Below, piece by piece: positions 52,311-62,697 of a stretch of 64,000 bases of DNA. The stretch is taken from assembly GCF_019977315.1 (NCBI RefSeq), contig NZ_AP024652.1, forward strand, positions 1,550,001-1,614,000, in the 5' to 3' direction. This DNA comes from Arthrobacter sp. StoSoilB22 (GTDB taxonomy: Bacteria > Actinomycetota > Actinomycetes > Actinomycetales > Micrococcaceae). Position numbers and translations under genes: made by a program. Each line of letters begins with the position of its first letter. Position 1 is the stretch's first letter. The notes below the pieces were generated by a model. It was not told the DNA's origin, did no database searches, and saw only the letters and a program-made list of their open reading frames with translations.

Positions 52311-53104
52311 TTTCCGGCTTCGAATCGATCCAGCTCACCACCCTCATCCTGATTGTGGTGGCTGGATTCGCAGCAGGCTGGGTGGACGCCGTAGTCGGGG
52401 GCGGGGGACTGATCCAGCTCCCCGCCCTGCTGCTGGTTCCAGGTATCACGCCCGTCCAGGCTTTGGCCACGAACAAAATGGGGTCCATTTTCGGGACCAC
52501 CACCAGCGCGGTCACGTATTATCGCCGCGTCGGGCCGGATCTGAAGACCGCAATTCCCATGGCGGTGATCGCGCTGGCTGGGAGTTTCGGCGGGGCCATT
52601 CTCGCTGCCTCCCTGCCTGCCAGCGTTTTCAAGCCCATCATCGTGTTGGCGCTGATCGCAGTCGCCATCTTCACAGCCCTGCGTCCCAGCGCCGGTGAAC
52701 TGACCGCCCTGCGCCACGACGGCCATAAGCATTACGTGGTGGCGTGCATGATCGGTGCCGTGATCGGCTTTTACGACGGCCTGATCGGTCCGGGTACGGG
52801 CTCGTTCCTGGTCATAGCGCTCGTTTCGGCCATGGGTTATGCGTTCCTGGAAGCCAGCGCCAAAGCGAAGATCGTCAACATGGCCACCAATGCCGGCGCG
52901 CTGATTTTCTTCCTCCCCCACGGCTCCCTGCTGTGGGGCGTAGGCCTCATCCTTGGCCTGGCCAATATGGCAGGCGGCTACCTCGGTGCCAGGACCGCTG
53001 TGGCCAAGGGAAGTAAGTTTGTGCGCCTTGTCTTCCTGATCGTGGTGGCTGCGCTGATCATCAAACTTGGCATTGACGTCTGGAACGAGAACTTCGCAGG
53101 GTAG
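52307..53104 (+). CDS. TSUP/TauE-SafE family membrane transporter
   Basis: 265 residues from GTG 52307. Seven or eight helices in two halves; motifs [20 protein letters not shown] (about 19) and [20 protein letters not shown] (about 151), the paired G-x-G repeats typical of TSUP. Members export or import sulfite, sulfoacetate, taurine or related anions; specificity unknown. It overlaps the proS stop, so it may be in the same transcript. Confidence 0.9.
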   Translation: MISGFESIQLTTLILIVVAGFAAGWVDAVVGGGGLIQLPALLLVPGITPVQALATNKMGSIFGTTTSAVTYYRRVGPDLKTAIPMAVIALAGSFGGAILAASLPASVFKPIIVLALIAVAIFTALRPSAGELTALRHDGHKHYVVACMIGAVIGFYDGLIGPGTGSFLVIALVSAMGYAFLEASAKAKIVNMATNAGALIFFLPHGSLLWGVGLILGLANMAGGYLGARTAVAKGSKFVRLVFLIVVAALIIKLGIDVWNENFAG

Positions 53105-53121
53105 GGCCGGCGCGGCCTAAG

Positions 53122-53898
53122 TCAGATAAAACTGCCGTTGGCGTTGGCAAGCGTCCTCAAACCGCGGACGACGGCGTGCGGCACCAAAGCGCTCGACGCC
53201 GGGTTGCCGAGGGAAGCCTGGTTGGTGACACGTGTATCGAAGAGCCCCAGGCTCGTCTCGGCCAGGACATGGTGGGTTGTCTGCTTGGCTGCGGGGTCAG
53301 CAATCAACGCAGCTTCCACCACATCCCAGTCACCGGCTGCCAGCGCCAACGCGGACACCACGTTGGTTGACTTGGGGAAGGCCTTGATCAGCTCTGCCGG
53401 TCCACCCCGCAGGAGTTCAACCGGCCTGGTAGCTTCCAGGAGTGATTCTTTCGTTTCCCCGTCCATCCATGGCTGGATCAAAGCAGCAGGAAGTTTTCGC
53501 GATTCCACGGTGATGCGATAAATGGTTCCGCCCGCGGAGGCCGCTGTGATCGCATCCAGGCCGCCCAGCGCACCGGTTGTCAGGAACGTTCGGCCTGGAC
53601 CGTCGTCGAGCAGTGTTTTCCTCAGCGAGGCCTCACATAAGGCTCCGATCGACGTGACCAGAAAGTCCTTCCCGGCCGAAATACTCCGGGGACCGAACTC
53701 GGCGACTGCTGCGACACCGGCGCACTCCACCACCACGTCAGCTACGTCCATGGCTTCTTCGAAGCTGAAACCTGTCCTGGTTTTCCCGTGGGGAACAACA
53801 CCGGCGAGTTCGATGCCTGGGGCGGTCCCGGCGTCGAGCAGTTCCGCCACCCGCGATCCAATGGCGCCCGAACCAATGAGAGCAACTTTCAGGACCAC
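53122..53898 (-). CDS. Aspartate dehydrogenase family protein (DUF108)
   Basis: 258 residues from the GTG 53898, 4 bases after the phosphotransferase stop. Rossmann GSGAIGSRVAELLDAG (residue 9), VVECAGVAAVAEFGPR and SIGALCEASLRKTL; the DUF108 region GALGGLDAITAASAGGTIYR (about 115) and PKSTNVVSALALAAGDWD (about 185) has the His-dependent active site expected. L-aspartate dehydrogenase makes iminoaspartate/oxaloacetate (NAD synthesis or aspartate turnover). A neighbour is a kinase gene that does not clarify the role. Confidence 0.87.
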   Translation of the reverse strand: MVLKVALIGSGAIGSRVAELLDAGTAPGIELAGVVPHGKTRTGFSFEEAMDVADVVVECAGVAAVAEFGPRSISAGKDFLVTSIGALCEASLRKTLLDDGPGRTFLTTGALGGLDAITAASAGGTIYRITVESRKLPAALIQPWMDGETKESLLEATRPVELLRGGPAELIKAFPKSTNVVSALALAAGDWDVVEAALIADPAAKQTTHHVLAETSLGLFDTRVTNQASLGNPASSALVPHAVVRGLRTLANANGSFI

Positions 53899-53902
53899 GG
53901 TG

Positions 53903-54925
53903 TCAGGCTGCTTCGCCGGGGTCGGGGAGATCGTGTGCCCGGGGAAGGGCGTCGAGCCTGTTGCCGGCCAGGGTGCTTGCGACCCACAGGGAACGGGCAA
54001 GATCACCGGAGTGCCGCGGTTTTGCTGCATACCATAAAGCGTTCTGCACCTCACGGGCTATGCTCCATTGCCGTGCAACGTCAGGATCCAATCCAGCGGC
54101 ACGGCTGAAGTCCTGGCACCGCTCCAGCAGCCCGGCCTCCGGATCCGTCCGGGGAAGATCGCGGATGCGGTTCCACAGGATCGGGGCGACGGCGAACTCG
54201 GCCTCCCCAATCTGTGGTTGCGGATCAATAGCCAGATAGTCGCCGCGCAGGGACAGCTTTTCGGCGCTGGTAGTGGCAAGAATATTCATGAAATGCAGGT
54301 CAGTGTGCACCAGGACATCCTTGCCTGAACGGCGCCCTACGGCCCCGCGCGTCTGGCAGACCTCCAGTGCCGCTTCCAGCAACCATCGAGGGAAGGGACG
54401 GTCCAGGCGGTCCCATTCGGCAGGCAGTTCATCGCTCCATCGCTCGGCGGTTGCGGCGACGTGGTCCAAAACCCGCCACTCCACCCTTCCGTCCGGTTGG
54501 ATCGAGAGCTCGCGCATAATGGCCCCCCATGCGTCCCTGGCTTCGTCCAGAGGGGCGTCCTGGAGCCAACGGGAGGCGTCCAGGCGTTCGAGCAGCATGG
54601 TGCAACTGGCATCGTCCGAGGCCAGGAGGCGGACAGCGCCCCGGCCGTTCCACAGGGCCAGTGCATAGCGCTCCACCAGTGCTTCTTCGTGGGGATAAGC
54701 GATCTTCAGCGCTGCGGGGGTGGAGCCCTGAAGGACTGGCACCACCAAGGCTCCGTGGCCATTCCAAGGCTCATCGCCTGGCACCAAATCCACTGAGAGC
54801 CCCCAACGGTCCAACGCCTCGGAGATGAGCCCCGGGAGGCTTGCGAGCCAATCCCTGCCCGCGGAGTCGCGGTTGTACCGGGCGTGGAGGTCGCCCGGTA
54901 TGGGAATCATCGCGTGAAGGTTCAC
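53903..54925 (-). CDS. Aminoglycoside-phosphotransferase-like kinase
   Basis: 340 residues, GTG at 54925 or ATG at 54910. Brenner motif VLVHTDLHFMNIL (about residue 206) and metal-binding YLAIDPQPQIGEAEFAVA (about 229) follow the APH fold; the N-terminal Lys in LKIAYP (about 74) would bind ATP. It resembles the streptomycin/hydroxyurea phosphotransferase group (APH(6)-like), but similarity by eye is not enough to predict resistance; it could phosphorylate another hydroxyl compound. Short 4-base gap to the aspartate dehydrogenase gene. Confidence 0.85.
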   Translation of the reverse strand: MNLHAMIPIPGDLHARYNRDSAGRDWLASLPGLISEALDRWGLSVDLVPGDEPWNGHGALVVPVLQGSTPAALKIAYPHEEALVERYALALWNGRGAVRLLASDDASCTMLLERLDASRWLQDAPLDEARDAWGAIMRELSIQPDGRVEWRVLDHVAATAERWSDELPAEWDRLDRPFPRWLLEAALEVCQTRGAVGRRSGKDVLVHTDLHFMNILATTSAEKLSLRGDYLAIDPQPQIGEAEFAVAPILWNRIRDLPRTDPEAGLLERCQDFSRAAGLDPDVARQWSIAREVQNALWYAAKPRHSGDLARSLWVASTLAGNRLDALPRAHDLPDPGEAA

Positions 54926-54959
54926 GGCAACAGCCTAACTCCGCACTGCCACGCGTCCC

Positions 54960-55688
54960 TTAGAAAACGCCGCTGGCCCCCAACAGGGTTCCGATGGAGA
55001 ACGTGGCAGCCAGCGCGAGGGCCCCGCCCAGCACCACCCGGACCGCTGCACGGAAGCGGGAAGCACCGCCGAGCCACGCACCAACCGCGCCAGTGATCGC
55101 CAAGGCAAGCAGGACTGCGACGAACGTTAGGGGAACCCGCATCCCCGGTGGCGGCAGCAAGATGGCCAGCATGGGAAGAATCGCTCCCAAAGTGAACGCT
55201 ACGGCCGAGGCAAAGGCTGCGTTCCAAGGGCTGACGATGTCATCTTCATGGATATTGAGCTCGGCCGAGAGGTGTGCGGCCAAGGCGTCGTGCTCGGTCA
55301 GCTCCTGTGCAACGGTCCGGGCGGTCTCTGCACTGAGCCCTTTGGACTCGTAGATCGCGGCCAACTCGTTGAGCTCATCTTCCGGCTGCTCCGCCAGCTC
55401 ACGTTTTTCTTTTTCGATGAGGGCTTTCTGGGTGTCACTTTGGCTGCTGACGGACACGTACTCGCCCAAAGCCATGGAGATGGCGCCACCCACCAGGCCA
55501 GCGGCGCCCGCGGAGAGAATCAGGCCGGTGTTGGTGGTGGCACCGGCAACGCCCACCACGATTGCCGCGACGGACACGATTCCGTCATTGGCGCCCAGGA
55601 CGCCCGCCCGCAGCCAGTTCAGCCGATGTGCCAGATCGTCACGGTGCGGTTCATTCTCGTGCGTGGTGGCAGTTTCTGTGGAAGCCAT
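54960..55688 (-). CDS. VIT1/CCC1-type iron/manganese transporter
   Basis: 242 residues. N-terminal GVLGANDGIVSVAAIVVGVA (TM1), AGAAGLVGGAISMALGEYVS (TM2, with Met/Gly pattern), a long cytoplasmic helix hairpin rich in Glu (residues about 80-150, metal-binding domain), then three C-terminal helices with SAVAFTLGAILPMLAILL. VIT-family proteins move Fe(II)/Mn(II), usually with proton antiport. Context does not tell which metal. Confidence 0.92.
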   Translation of the reverse strand: MASTETATTHENEPHRDDLAHRLNWLRAGVLGANDGIVSVAAIVVGVAGATTNTGLILSAGAAGLVGGAISMALGEYVSVSSQSDTQKALIEKEKRELAEQPEDELNELAAIYESKGLSAETARTVAQELTEHDALAAHLSAELNIHEDDIVSPWNAAFASAVAFTLGAILPMLAILLPPPGMRVPLTFVAVLLALAITGAVGAWLGGASRFRAAVRVVLGGALALAATFSIGTLLGASGVF

Positions 55689-55739
55689 GCATCAAGCCAA
55701 GCACCGGCAGGCTGTCCTGACCAGCATGGCTAGGCTCGC

Positions 55740-56834
55740 CTATCCGCCCTGGGAAGCTGGCGTGCTAGTGGGCGTAGGCAAGGAAGGCAGTTCGCCGGCG
55801 TCGAGCATGAGTCCCGGCAGCGCAGGCAGCTGCGCGCCCCAAGCGAGGCTCCTGCGGGCGGCTGCCACCAGGTTGTCCAGGGCCCATGTGCGGGTCTCGC
55901 CCGTGGACAGGGCAGCAAGGTCACCGAATCGAGGCAGCGAGGCAAGCTCTACCGAGCCAAGGAATGTAGCGGGATCCTGAGTGAAAGTATCCGGCAGCCG
56001 GTAGCCCGCCTCGCCCGTGGGTGCATCCGCGCAGTTGGCGCTGGTGACTGCTTCAGCCTCCCGGAGGAGCGCTTGGTGAACTTGCAAGTGCTTGGCAGCG
56101 GCCGCCGACTTCGTCTCGTCCAGCCTCTTCAAGGCCACTTGGTATACGTAGATCGCCTCCTGCTGTGAGCGAACAACCGCAGCCAGGGCTGTGTCGGTGG
56201 TCGCGGACATCGGCTCCGGGGTGGGGTTTGCTGAGGGGCATGAGGCAGCCAAAGGTGTCGCCGTGGGGGCCTTGGTCTCCGACGCCCGTGTCTGCTCCGG
56301 CAGGGGCAACTGCCATGCGGCAGCCAACTTTTCGGCCTGCAGCACCTGCGCGGTTCCGACGGCGGCGAGCAGCCGGGCGATCCCGCCGTCGGCCTTGCGC
56401 GCGTCGTCCAAGCGCTTCCAGCCGCTGCCGGCCAGCCCGGCCAGGAAGGATGCACGGCTGCTTTGTTCCGCTGCAGCCGAGGACTGACGGGGTGAGGGGG
56501 CTGCCCCTGACAGGGTGGCACTGGATGTCGTTCCGCGAGGGTCGAATAAGGCCTGAGCGTGGGTTGTCAGCAAAGTCACAGCGCTGCCGGACATGGGCTT
56601 TCCGGCCTCGGGAGCCGCGGACTTCGCCAGCGTCGTGGCCGATTCCCGCAGCAGCAGCGTGTCCTCCAACGCCGTCAAACGTGCTGTTTCGGTGAACGAG
56701 ACAGCCGGGGGAGTGCCGGAATCACGCGGAAGAAGGACCATTCCGGTGCCTGCAACAAGCAGTGCCACCACGGCAACCAGTAAAACCCGGCCCCAAGGTG
56801 GTGTTCGTCGTTTTTCGCTTGTTTCCCCGTTCAC
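55740..56834 (-). CDS. DUF4439-domain membrane-anchored protein (ferritin-like C-terminus)
   Basis: 364 residues from the GTG 56834. A short N-terminal arm, one transmembrane helix (about residues 11-34, WGRVLLVAVVALLVAGTGMV), then ~150 residues with Ala/Ser-rich helices, and a C-terminal ~140-residue ferritin-like DUF4439 region (TALAAVVRSQQEAIYVYQVA, LQVHQALLREAEAVTSANCA, RTWALDNLVAAARRSLAWGA). It is divergent from rimP, as in mycobacteria (Rv2844-like position). Function unknown. Confidence 0.82.
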   Translation of the reverse strand: MNGETSEKRRTPPWGRVLLVAVVALLVAGTGMVLLPRDSGTPPAVSFTETARLTALEDTLLLRESATTLAKSAAPEAGKPMSGSAVTLLTTHAQALFDPRGTTSSATLSGAAPSPRQSSAAAEQSSRASFLAGLAGSGWKRLDDARKADGGIARLLAAVGTAQVLQAEKLAAAWQLPLPEQTRASETKAPTATPLAASCPSANPTPEPMSATTDTALAAVVRSQQEAIYVYQVALKRLDETKSAAAAKHLQVHQALLREAEAVTSANCADAPTGEAGYRLPDTFTQDPATFLGSVELASLPRFGDLAALSTGETRTWALDNLVAAARRSLAWGAQLPALPGLMLDAGELPSLPTPTSTPASQGG

Positions 56835-56939
56835 AACAGACCATGGTGTCACGTGGATGAGGAAGTCCGTGCACCATGTTCCCGGGAAAATCGTTAGGCT
56901 AGTAGTCACAACAACATCTATCGGGAGGCGGCGGGCAAC

Positions 56940-57551
56940 GTGAGTGACTCGGAAGCCACGACTTCAACAGACCGTTCTGAATCGAACTCAACGGCCACCA
57001 TCCACAACCCGGAAGAGAGCAGGCTTAGGGCGCTGCTTGAACCGGCTGTCCTTGCCAACAGGCTCTACCTCGAGGATGTTTCCATCCACGTTGCCGGTTC
57101 ACACCGCACGGTCCACGTCGTGGTGGACCTTCCCCAGGAAGAGACCGGAGGCGTCAGCCTTGACGCCATCGCAGAGGTCTCACGCGGACTGTCCGATATT
57201 CTGGACAACGATCCCCATGACGACGGCCGTCCCTACGACCTTGAGGTTTCATCCCCTGGAGTAAGCCGTCCTTTGACCGAACCGCGTCACTGGCACCGCG
57301 CCCGCGGCCGTATGGTCAGGGTCAACGTCATCCAGGGAGAAAACCTTCTGGGCCGCATTACCTCCGTGGGGGAAGATGCTGTGACGCTCATCCCCGAGCA
57401 CGAGGTCAAGAAGGGCATGAAGCCCAAGCAGGGCGAACCCATCACTATTCCTTTCGACAGGATCCGCCAAGGAAAAGTCGAGATTGAATTCAGCCACCTC
57501 CACGAGGCTGCGCTGGAAGACGAGCACAACGGACCTTCCGAGGAGGCCTAA
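56940..57551 (+). CDS. rimP: Ribosome maturation factor RimP
   Basis: 203 residues from GTG 56940. Two domains: N-terminal (about 30-110, [20 protein letters not shown] and [20 protein letters not shown]) and C-terminal (about 110-175, [20 protein letters not shown] region). It helps assemble the 30S subunit. Its stop overlaps the nusA ATG by one base. Pro-Glu acidic tails at both ends are characteristic of the actinobacterial protein. Confidence 0.93.
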   Translation: MSDSEATTSTDRSESNSTATIHNPEESRLRALLEPAVLANRLYLEDVSIHVAGSHRTVHVVVDLPQEETGGVSLDAIAEVSRGLSDILDNDPHDDGRPYDLEVSSPGVSRPLTEPRHWHRARGRMVRVNVIQGENLLGRITSVGEDAVTLIPEHEVKKGMKPKQGEPITIPFDRIRQGKVEIEFSHLHEAALEDEHNGPSEEA

Positions 57552-58531
57552 TGGATATTGACATGAGCGCACTGAGACTCCTGGAGCGTGAGCGTGAAAT
57601 CCCGCTGGATCTCCTGATTCCCACCATCGAACAAGCGCTGCTGGTGGCGTACCACAAGACGCCCGGCGCCTTCGAAAAGGCCCGTGCCGAGTTGGACCGC
57701 AAGAGCGGTCACGTGACCATTTGGGCTACGGAAATCGACGACGACGGTGAGCCCATCGGCGAGTTCGAAGACACCCCTGCCGGTTTTGGCCGCATCGCCG
57801 CCAGCACGGCCCGCCAGATCATTCTGCAGCGTCTTCGCGACGTGGAAGACGACAACGTGCTGGGCGAGTTCAAAGGCCGTGAAGGCGAACTTGTGGCCGG
57901 CATGATCCAGCAGGGCAACAACCCGCACATGATTCAGGTCAACCTCGGATCCGTGGAAGCATTGCTGCCCCCGCCCGAGCAAGTCCCCGGTGAGAAGTAC
58001 CTCCACGGAAGCCGCTTGCGTGCTTTTGTGGTGGACGTCCACCGCGGCGCCAAGGGTCCGTCCATCACTTTGTCCCGTTCGCACCCCGGGCTGGTCCGCA
58101 AGTTGTTCGAAATGGAAGTTCCGGAAATTGCGGATCACTCTGTGGAGATCGTCGCACTGGCCCGTGAAGCCGGCCACCGTACCAAGATCGCGGTCAAGGC
58201 CAACACTGCCGGCATCAACGCCAAGGGTGCATGCATCGGCGAAATGGGTTCCCGCGTCCGGGCAGTCATGACCGAACTCAACGACGAAAAGATCGACATC
58301 GTTGACTTCAGCGACGACCCCGCAACCTTCATTGCCAACTCCTTGTCGCCGTCGCGAGTGAATTCCGTCACTATCACGGACGAAGCAACCCGCTCGGCCC
58401 GCGTAGTAGTGCCCGACTACCAGCTTTCCCTGGCGATCGGCAAAGAGGGCCAGAACGCGCGGCTCGCAGCCAAGCTGACTGGCTGGCGCATCGATATCAT
58501 CTCCGATGCCGCTCCCGCTAAGGCTGACTAG
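57551..58531 (+). CDS. nusA: Transcription termination/antitermination factor NusA
   Basis: 326 residues. N-terminal RNAP-binding domain (about 1-115), S1 domain (about 120-185, with GKVTG-like elements), two KH domains (about 200-320: [21 protein letters not shown] region and [20 protein letters not shown]). The acidic C-terminal domain of E. coli NusA is missing, as in other actinobacteria. It shares the rimP transcript and probably reads into ylxR-infB. Confidence 0.96.
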   Translation: MDIDMSALRLLEREREIPLDLLIPTIEQALLVAYHKTPGAFEKARAELDRKSGHVTIWATEIDDDGEPIGEFEDTPAGFGRIAASTARQIILQRLRDVEDDNVLGEFKGREGELVAGMIQQGNNPHMIQVNLGSVEALLPPPEQVPGEKYLHGSRLRAFVVDVHRGAKGPSITLSRSHPGLVRKLFEMEVPEIADHSVEIVALAREAGHRTKIAVKANTAGINAKGACIGEMGSRVRAVMTELNDEKIDIVDFSDDPATFIANSLSPSRVNSVTITDEATRSARVVVPDYQLSLAIGKEGQNARLAAKLTGWRIDIISDAAPAKAD

Positions 58532-58727
58532 CTCTTGAACCGGCGGTTGTGCCGCCCGTTTAGCGCCGCGCTGGCGGCATCCTTGGTTTCGGGAGACCGG
58601 GGCAGGGGGGCTAGACTAGATGGAACCGGGCTTACGTCCGGTATCCACGCGCTTTGGCGTGCCTCAGCTGCATGCGCAGGACCGGGGCCCGTCGGGTGCC
58701 AGTAGCGTAAGGCAGGTTGGACACGTC

Positions 58728-59069
58728 GTGGCTGAACTGCTTGAACATGGCCATGGGCCTGTTCGCACGTGCATCGGATGCCGGAAGCAAGGCTCCCGGT
58801 CCGAGCTTGTCCGGCTGGTCGCCCAAGGCAGCGGTTCTTCCGCAGTCCTGGTCGACGTTCGACGCCGGATGGCTGGCAGGGGTGCATGGCTTCACCCCAG
58901 CGAAAAGTGCTTGACATTGGCAATCAAGCGGCGAGCTTTCGGAAGGGCCCTTGCGGGTGCTTCCGATGCAGGCGCCGTGGAACGATACCTGATGTCCGGT
59001 GCGCCCCTTGTGGAGGCCCAGGCCGCCGCAGGAAAACCGTCCAAACCTGAAAGCGGGTCAGAAAACTGA
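58728..59069 (+). CDS. ylxR: YlxR-family RNA-binding protein
   Basis: 113 residues from the GTG 58728. The family core is RTCIGCRKQGSRSELVRLVA (about residue 14), WLHPSEKCLTLAIKRRAFGR (about 56-76), forming a small RNA-binding fold. The start is uncertain because upstream in-frame ATGs (58620) lie in a hairpin-rich leader. Placed between nusA and infB as in most bacteria. Confidence 0.85.
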   Translation: MAELLEHGHGPVRTCIGCRKQGSRSELVRLVAQGSGSSAVLVDVRRRMAGRGAWLHPSEKCLTLAIKRRAFGRALAGASDAGAVERYLMSGAPLVEAQAAAGKPSKPESGSEN

Positions 59070-59133
59070 TGGAAACCCGATGAGTTCCCAGCGATGAGTG
59101 CGTAACGATGACAACTTTGTTGCGCTCTGCAAT

Positions 59134-59165
59134 GGGCCTTTCAATCGCGCAAGCGGCGAAGGCCC
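59134..59165 (+). promoter_or_regulatory. Hairpin in the infB leader (GGGCCTT/AAGGCCC)
   Basis: Perfect 7-bp arms GGGCCTT (59134-59140) and AAGGCCC (59159-59165), 18-base loop, 57 bases before the infB GTG. Confidence 0.5.
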
Positions 59166-59194
59166 GCAGTAAGAAGTAGACGGTTCGTGCCTGG

Positions 59195-59210
59195 CTCGGT
59201 GCGGACCGAG
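59195..59210 (+). promoter_or_regulatory. Small hairpin directly before the infB ribosome-binding site
   Basis: CTCGGT-GCGG-ACCGAG, perfect 6-bp stem with a 4-base loop; ACAGGAG follows 2 bases later, so it may affect ribosome access. Confidence 0.5.
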
Positions 59211-59221
59211 ACAGGAGAAAT

Positions 59222-62107
59222 GTGGCCAAGGTCCGCGTACATGAGCTCGCCAAAGAGCTCGGTATTACTTCCAAAGATGCAGTAACCAAACTGCAGGAAT
59301 TGGGCGAATTCGTTCGCTCCGCCTCGTCAACAATTGAGGCCCCCGTCGTGAAGAAGCTTCGCGACGCATACCCGGGTGCCGGCGCTGCCAAGGCCGCCGC
59401 TCCCGCAGCAGCTCCGGCGGCAAACCGCCCAGCAGCATCCCGTCCGGCCGCTCCGGCACCGGGTCCTGCAGCTCCGAAGGCTCCGGCCCCGGCACCTGCA
59501 GCCCCCGCTCCGGCAGCCCCTGCGGCTGCTGCACCGGCAGCTCCTGCAACACCGTCAGCACCTGCCCCGGCAGCACCTGCAGCTCCTGCTGCGTCCACTC
59601 CGGTTTCGGCCAAGCCCGGCGCCCGTCCTGCCCCCAAGGCAGAGACTCCGGCTCCGGCACGTCAAGGTGGCCAGGCTCCGCGTCCCGGCGGTCCCCGTCC
59701 GGGCAACAACCCGTTCGCTACGTCCCAGGGCATGCCCCGCGGCCGTGGTGGCGACGGAGACCGTCCGCCGCGTCCGGGCAACAACCCGTTCGCACCGTCC
59801 CAGGGCATGCCCCGAGGCGAACGCCGTAACGACGGCGAACGCCCCGGCGGTCCCCGTCCCGCAGCTGGTACGGGTGGACCCCGTCCCGCAGCAGGTACCG
59901 GTGGTCCCCGTCCGGGCGCTCCGCGTCCCGGTGCACCCCGTCCGGGCGCTCCGCGTCCCGCTGGCGGTCCCGGTGCAGGAAACCGTCCTACTCCGGGCAT
60001 GATGCCCAACCGCACTGAGCGTCCGGCTCCCGGTGGCGCAGGCCGTCCGGGTGGCGCAGGCCGTCCCGGTGGCGGACCCGGTCGTCCCGGTGGCGCACCT
60101 GGTGCAGGTACCGGTGGCGGCGCTCCCGCCGGCGGTGGCTTCGGCAAGGGTGGCCGCGGTCGCGGTGGCACCCAGGGTGCCTTCGGCAAGGGCGGCGCCG
60201 GTCGTGGCAAGCAGCGCAAGTCCAAGCGTGCAAAGCGCCAGGAACTGGAGCAGATGAGTGCTCCGTCGCTGGGCGGCGTATCGGTACCCCGCGGTGATGG
60301 CGAGACCATCATCCGCCTGCGTCGTGGCTCGTCCATCACGGACTTTGCCGAGAAGATCGATGCAAACCCCGCGTCGCTGGTGACCGTGCTGTTCCACCTC
60401 GGTGAAATGGCAACGGCTACGCAGTCCCTCGACGAAGACACCTTTGGCCTGCTTGGCGCCGAACTTGGCTACAAGCTCCAGGTTGTTTCCCCTGAGGATG
60501 AAGAGCGCGAGCTGCTGGATCAGTTCGACATCAACATCCAGGACGAACTCGACGCCGAAGGTGACGACGTTCTCGAGGCCCGCGCACCGGTTGTTACCGT
60601 CATGGGCCACGTTGACCACGGTAAGACCCGCCTGTTGGACGCCATCCGCAACTCGAACGTTGTGGCCGGCGAGCACGGTGGCATCACCCAGCACATCGGT
60701 GCTTACCAGATCAGCCACGTCCACGAGGGCACGGCCCGCGACATCACCTTCATTGACACCCCCGGTCACGAGGCCTTCACGGCCATGCGTGCACGTGGTG
60801 CCAAGGTCACTGACATCGCGATCCTGGTTGTTGCAGCCGACGACGGCGTTATGCCGCAGACGGTGGAAGCACTCAACCACGCCCAGGCAGCCAACGTGCC
60901 GATCGTCGTCGCAGTGAACAAGATCGACAAGGAAGGCGCCAACCCTGACAAGGTCAAGGGCCAGCTGACCGAGTACGGCCTGGTTCCGGAAGAATACGGT
61001 GGCGACACCATGTTCGTTGAGGTCTCTGCCCGCCAGAACCTCAACATCGACGAACTGATCGACGCCGTCCTGCTGACGGCCGACGCTGCCTTGGACCTGC
61101 GCGCCAACCCGGACAAGGACGCTCGAGGCATTGCCATCGAAGCGAACCTGGACAAGGGCCGCGGTGCTGTTGCAACCGTCCTGGTTCAGTCCGGAACCTT
61201 GGCAGTGGGCGACACGATCGTTGCCGGTACGGCTCACGGCCGCGTCCGCGCCATGTTCGACGAGAACGGCGAGGCACTCGATGTCGCACTGCCGTCCCGC
61301 CCGGTTCAGGTCCTCGGTCTGTCCAACGTGCCGCGTGCAGGTGACACCTTCCTGGTGACCCCTGACGAGCGTACGGCCCGCCAGATCGCCGAGAAGCGTG
61401 AAGCTGCCGACCGCAACGCCGCACTGGCCAAGCGCCGCAAGCGCATCAGCCTGGAAGACTTCGACCAGGCCGTTGCCGAAGGCAAGATCGACACCCTTAA
61501 CCTCATCCTCAAGGGTGACGTGTCCGGTGCCGTGGAAGCCCTCGAAGACGCCTTGCTCAAGATCGACGTCGGAGACGACGACGTTCAGCTTCGTGTCATC
61601 CACCGCGGTGTGGGTGCCATCACGCAGAACGACGTCAACCTGGCCACGGTTGACAACGCCATCATCATTGGCTTCAACGTCAAGCCGGCCGAGCGTGTTG
61701 CTGAACTGGCCGATCGTGAAGGCGTGGACATGCGCTTCTACTCGGTCATCTACGCAGCAATCGATGACATCGAGATGGCTCTCAAGGGCATGCTCAAGCC
61801 GGAATACGAAGAAGTCCAGCTCGGTACCGCCGAGGTTCGCGAAGTCTTCCGTTCTTCCAAGTTCGGAAACATCGCCGGCTCGATCGTCCGCACTGGCATC
61901 ATCCGCCGTAACTCCAAGGCACGTGTCAGCCGCGACGGCAAGGTCATCGGTGACAACCTCACCGTTGAGACGCTCAAGCGCTTCAAGGATGACGCCACTG
62001 AAGTCCGCACCGACTTCGAGTGTGGTATCGGTCTTGGCTCCTTCAATGACATCACTGAAGGCGACATCATCGAGACCTTCGAAATGCGCGAAAAGCCGCG
62101 TAACTAG
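59222..62107 (+). CDS. infB: Translation initiation factor IF-2
   Basis: 961 residues from GTG 59222 after ACAGGAG. N-terminal IF2_N (about 1-55, [20 protein letters not shown]), a ~275-residue low-complexity Ala/Pro/Gly/Arg stretch (about 55-330) with repeated RPGG/GRPGG units, then the GTPase: [14 protein letters not shown] (P-loop, about 458), [15 protein letters not shown] (switch II) and NKIDK (guanine specificity), domains II-III, and the C2 domain that binds fMet-tRNA. Positions its initiator tRNA on the 30S subunit. Long disordered region typical of actinobacteria. Confidence 0.98.
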   Translation: MAKVRVHELAKELGITSKDAVTKLQELGEFVRSASSTIEAPVVKKLRDAYPGAGAAKAAAPAAAPAANRPAASRPAAPAPGPAAPKAPAPAPAAPAPAAPAAAAPAAPATPSAPAPAAPAAPAASTPVSAKPGARPAPKAETPAPARQGGQAPRPGGPRPGNNPFATSQGMPRGRGGDGDRPPRPGNNPFAPSQGMPRGERRNDGERPGGPRPAAGTGGPRPAAGTGGPRPGAPRPGAPRPGAPRPAGGPGAGNRPTPGMMPNRTERPAPGGAGRPGGAGRPGGGPGRPGGAPGAGTGGGAPAGGGFGKGGRGRGGTQGAFGKGGAGRGKQRKSKRAKRQELEQMSAPSLGGVSVPRGDGETIIRLRRGSSITDFAEKIDANPASLVTVLFHLGEMATATQSLDEDTFGLLGAELGYKLQVVSPEDEERELLDQFDINIQDELDAEGDDVLEARAPVVTVMGHVDHGKTRLLDAIRNSNVVAGEHGGITQHIGAYQISHVHEGTARDITFIDTPGHEAFTAMRARGAKVTDIAILVVAADDGVMPQTVEALNHAQAANVPIVVAVNKIDKEGANPDKVKGQLTEYGLVPEEYGGDTMFVEVSARQNLNIDELIDAVLLTADAALDLRANPDKDARGIAIEANLDKGRGAVATVLVQSGTLAVGDTIVAGTAHGRVRAMFDENGEALDVALPSRPVQVLGLSNVPRAGDTFLVTPDERTARQIAEKREAADRNAALAKRRKRISLEDFDQAVAEGKIDTLNLILKGDVSGAVEALEDALLKIDVGDDDVQLRVIHRGVGAITQNDVNLATVDNAIIIGFNVKPAERVAELADREGVDMRFYSVIYAAIDDIEMALKGMLKPEYEEVQLGTAEVREVFRSSKFGNIAGSIVRTGIIRRNSKARVSRDGKVIGDNLTVETLKRFKDDATEVRTDFECGIGLGSFNDITEGDIIETFEMREKPRN

Positions 62108-62119
62108 GTTCCGTATGGG

Positions 62120-62151
62120 ACGGGTCCGTCGGGTAACCCCGGCGGACCCGT
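62120..62151 (+). terminator. Hairpin between infB and rbfA
   Basis: ACGGGTCCGTCGGG (62120-62133) pairs with CCCGGCGGACCCGT (62138-62151), 14 bp with one wobble and a 4-base loop. No T-tract follows, so it may be a partial terminator or processing site tuning rbfA. Confidence 0.6.
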
Positions 62152-62184
62152 TCCGTTCCCGTTTCTACTTTCCAGGAGGAAGTC

Positions 62185-62688
62185 ATGGCTGATCCCGCAC
62201 GCGCCGCCAAGCTGGCACAGCGGATAAAGGTGGTTGTTGCTGAGGCCCTCGGACGCCGGGTCAAGGATCCGCGCGTCGAGTCCATCACGGTCACTGACGC
62301 CCGCGTCACCAATGACCTTCAGCACGCCACCATCTACTACACCGTCTTTGGTGACGATGTAGCCCAGGCAGACGCCGCCAGGGCATTGGAGAAGGCCAAG
62401 GGTGTGCTGCGGCAGGAAGTGGGCCGCAACATCACTGTTCGCCTCACTCCCACCCTCGAGTTCGTGGCTGATCAGATCCCGGTCAATGCCTCCAACCTTG
62501 AGGAGCTGCTCCGTGAAGCCAAGCGTCGCGACGCTGAGGTGGCCGCTCTGGCCGCCAGTGCCAAGCACGCAGGCGAAGCAGACCCCTACAAGGGCGATGC
62601 TCCGGAGGACATCGACGAGGACGACTTCGACGAAGAGGACACTGACCTCTCCGGCGACAACGAGCTCGACGAAGACTCCAACCGCTAG
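62185..62688 (+). CDS. rbfA: Ribosome-binding factor A
   Basis: 167 residues. The N-terminal ~115 residues are the KH-like fold: ADPARAAKLAQRIKVVVAEA, VTDARVTNDLQHATIYYTVF and GRNITVRLTPTLEFVADQIP (about 85-104). The last ~50 residues are an acidic tail (DEDDFDEEDTDLSGDNELDE), longer than in E. coli. Start ATG 62185 follows CCAGGAGGAAG. Helps 16S rRNA 5' end maturation. Ends before a striking palindrome. Confidence 0.96.
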   Translation: MADPARAAKLAQRIKVVVAEALGRRVKDPRVESITVTDARVTNDLQHATIYYTVFGDDVAQADAARALEKAKGVLRQEVGRNITVRLTPTLEFVADQIPVNASNLEELLREAKRRDAEVAALAASAKHAGEADPYKGDAPEDIDEDDFDEEDTDLSGDNELDEDSNR

Positions 62689-62697
62689 ACCACTCTT

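Noticed and set aside
53903..54925. Streptomycin resistance gene
   Set aside because: The APH fold is clear, but similarity by eye does not establish aminoglycoside activity; kept as an APH-like kinase.
59555..61603. 682-codon ORF on the minus strand inside infB
   Set aside because: It mirrors infB in high-GC sequence, has no ribosome-binding site or domain, and its composition is that of an antisense shadow.
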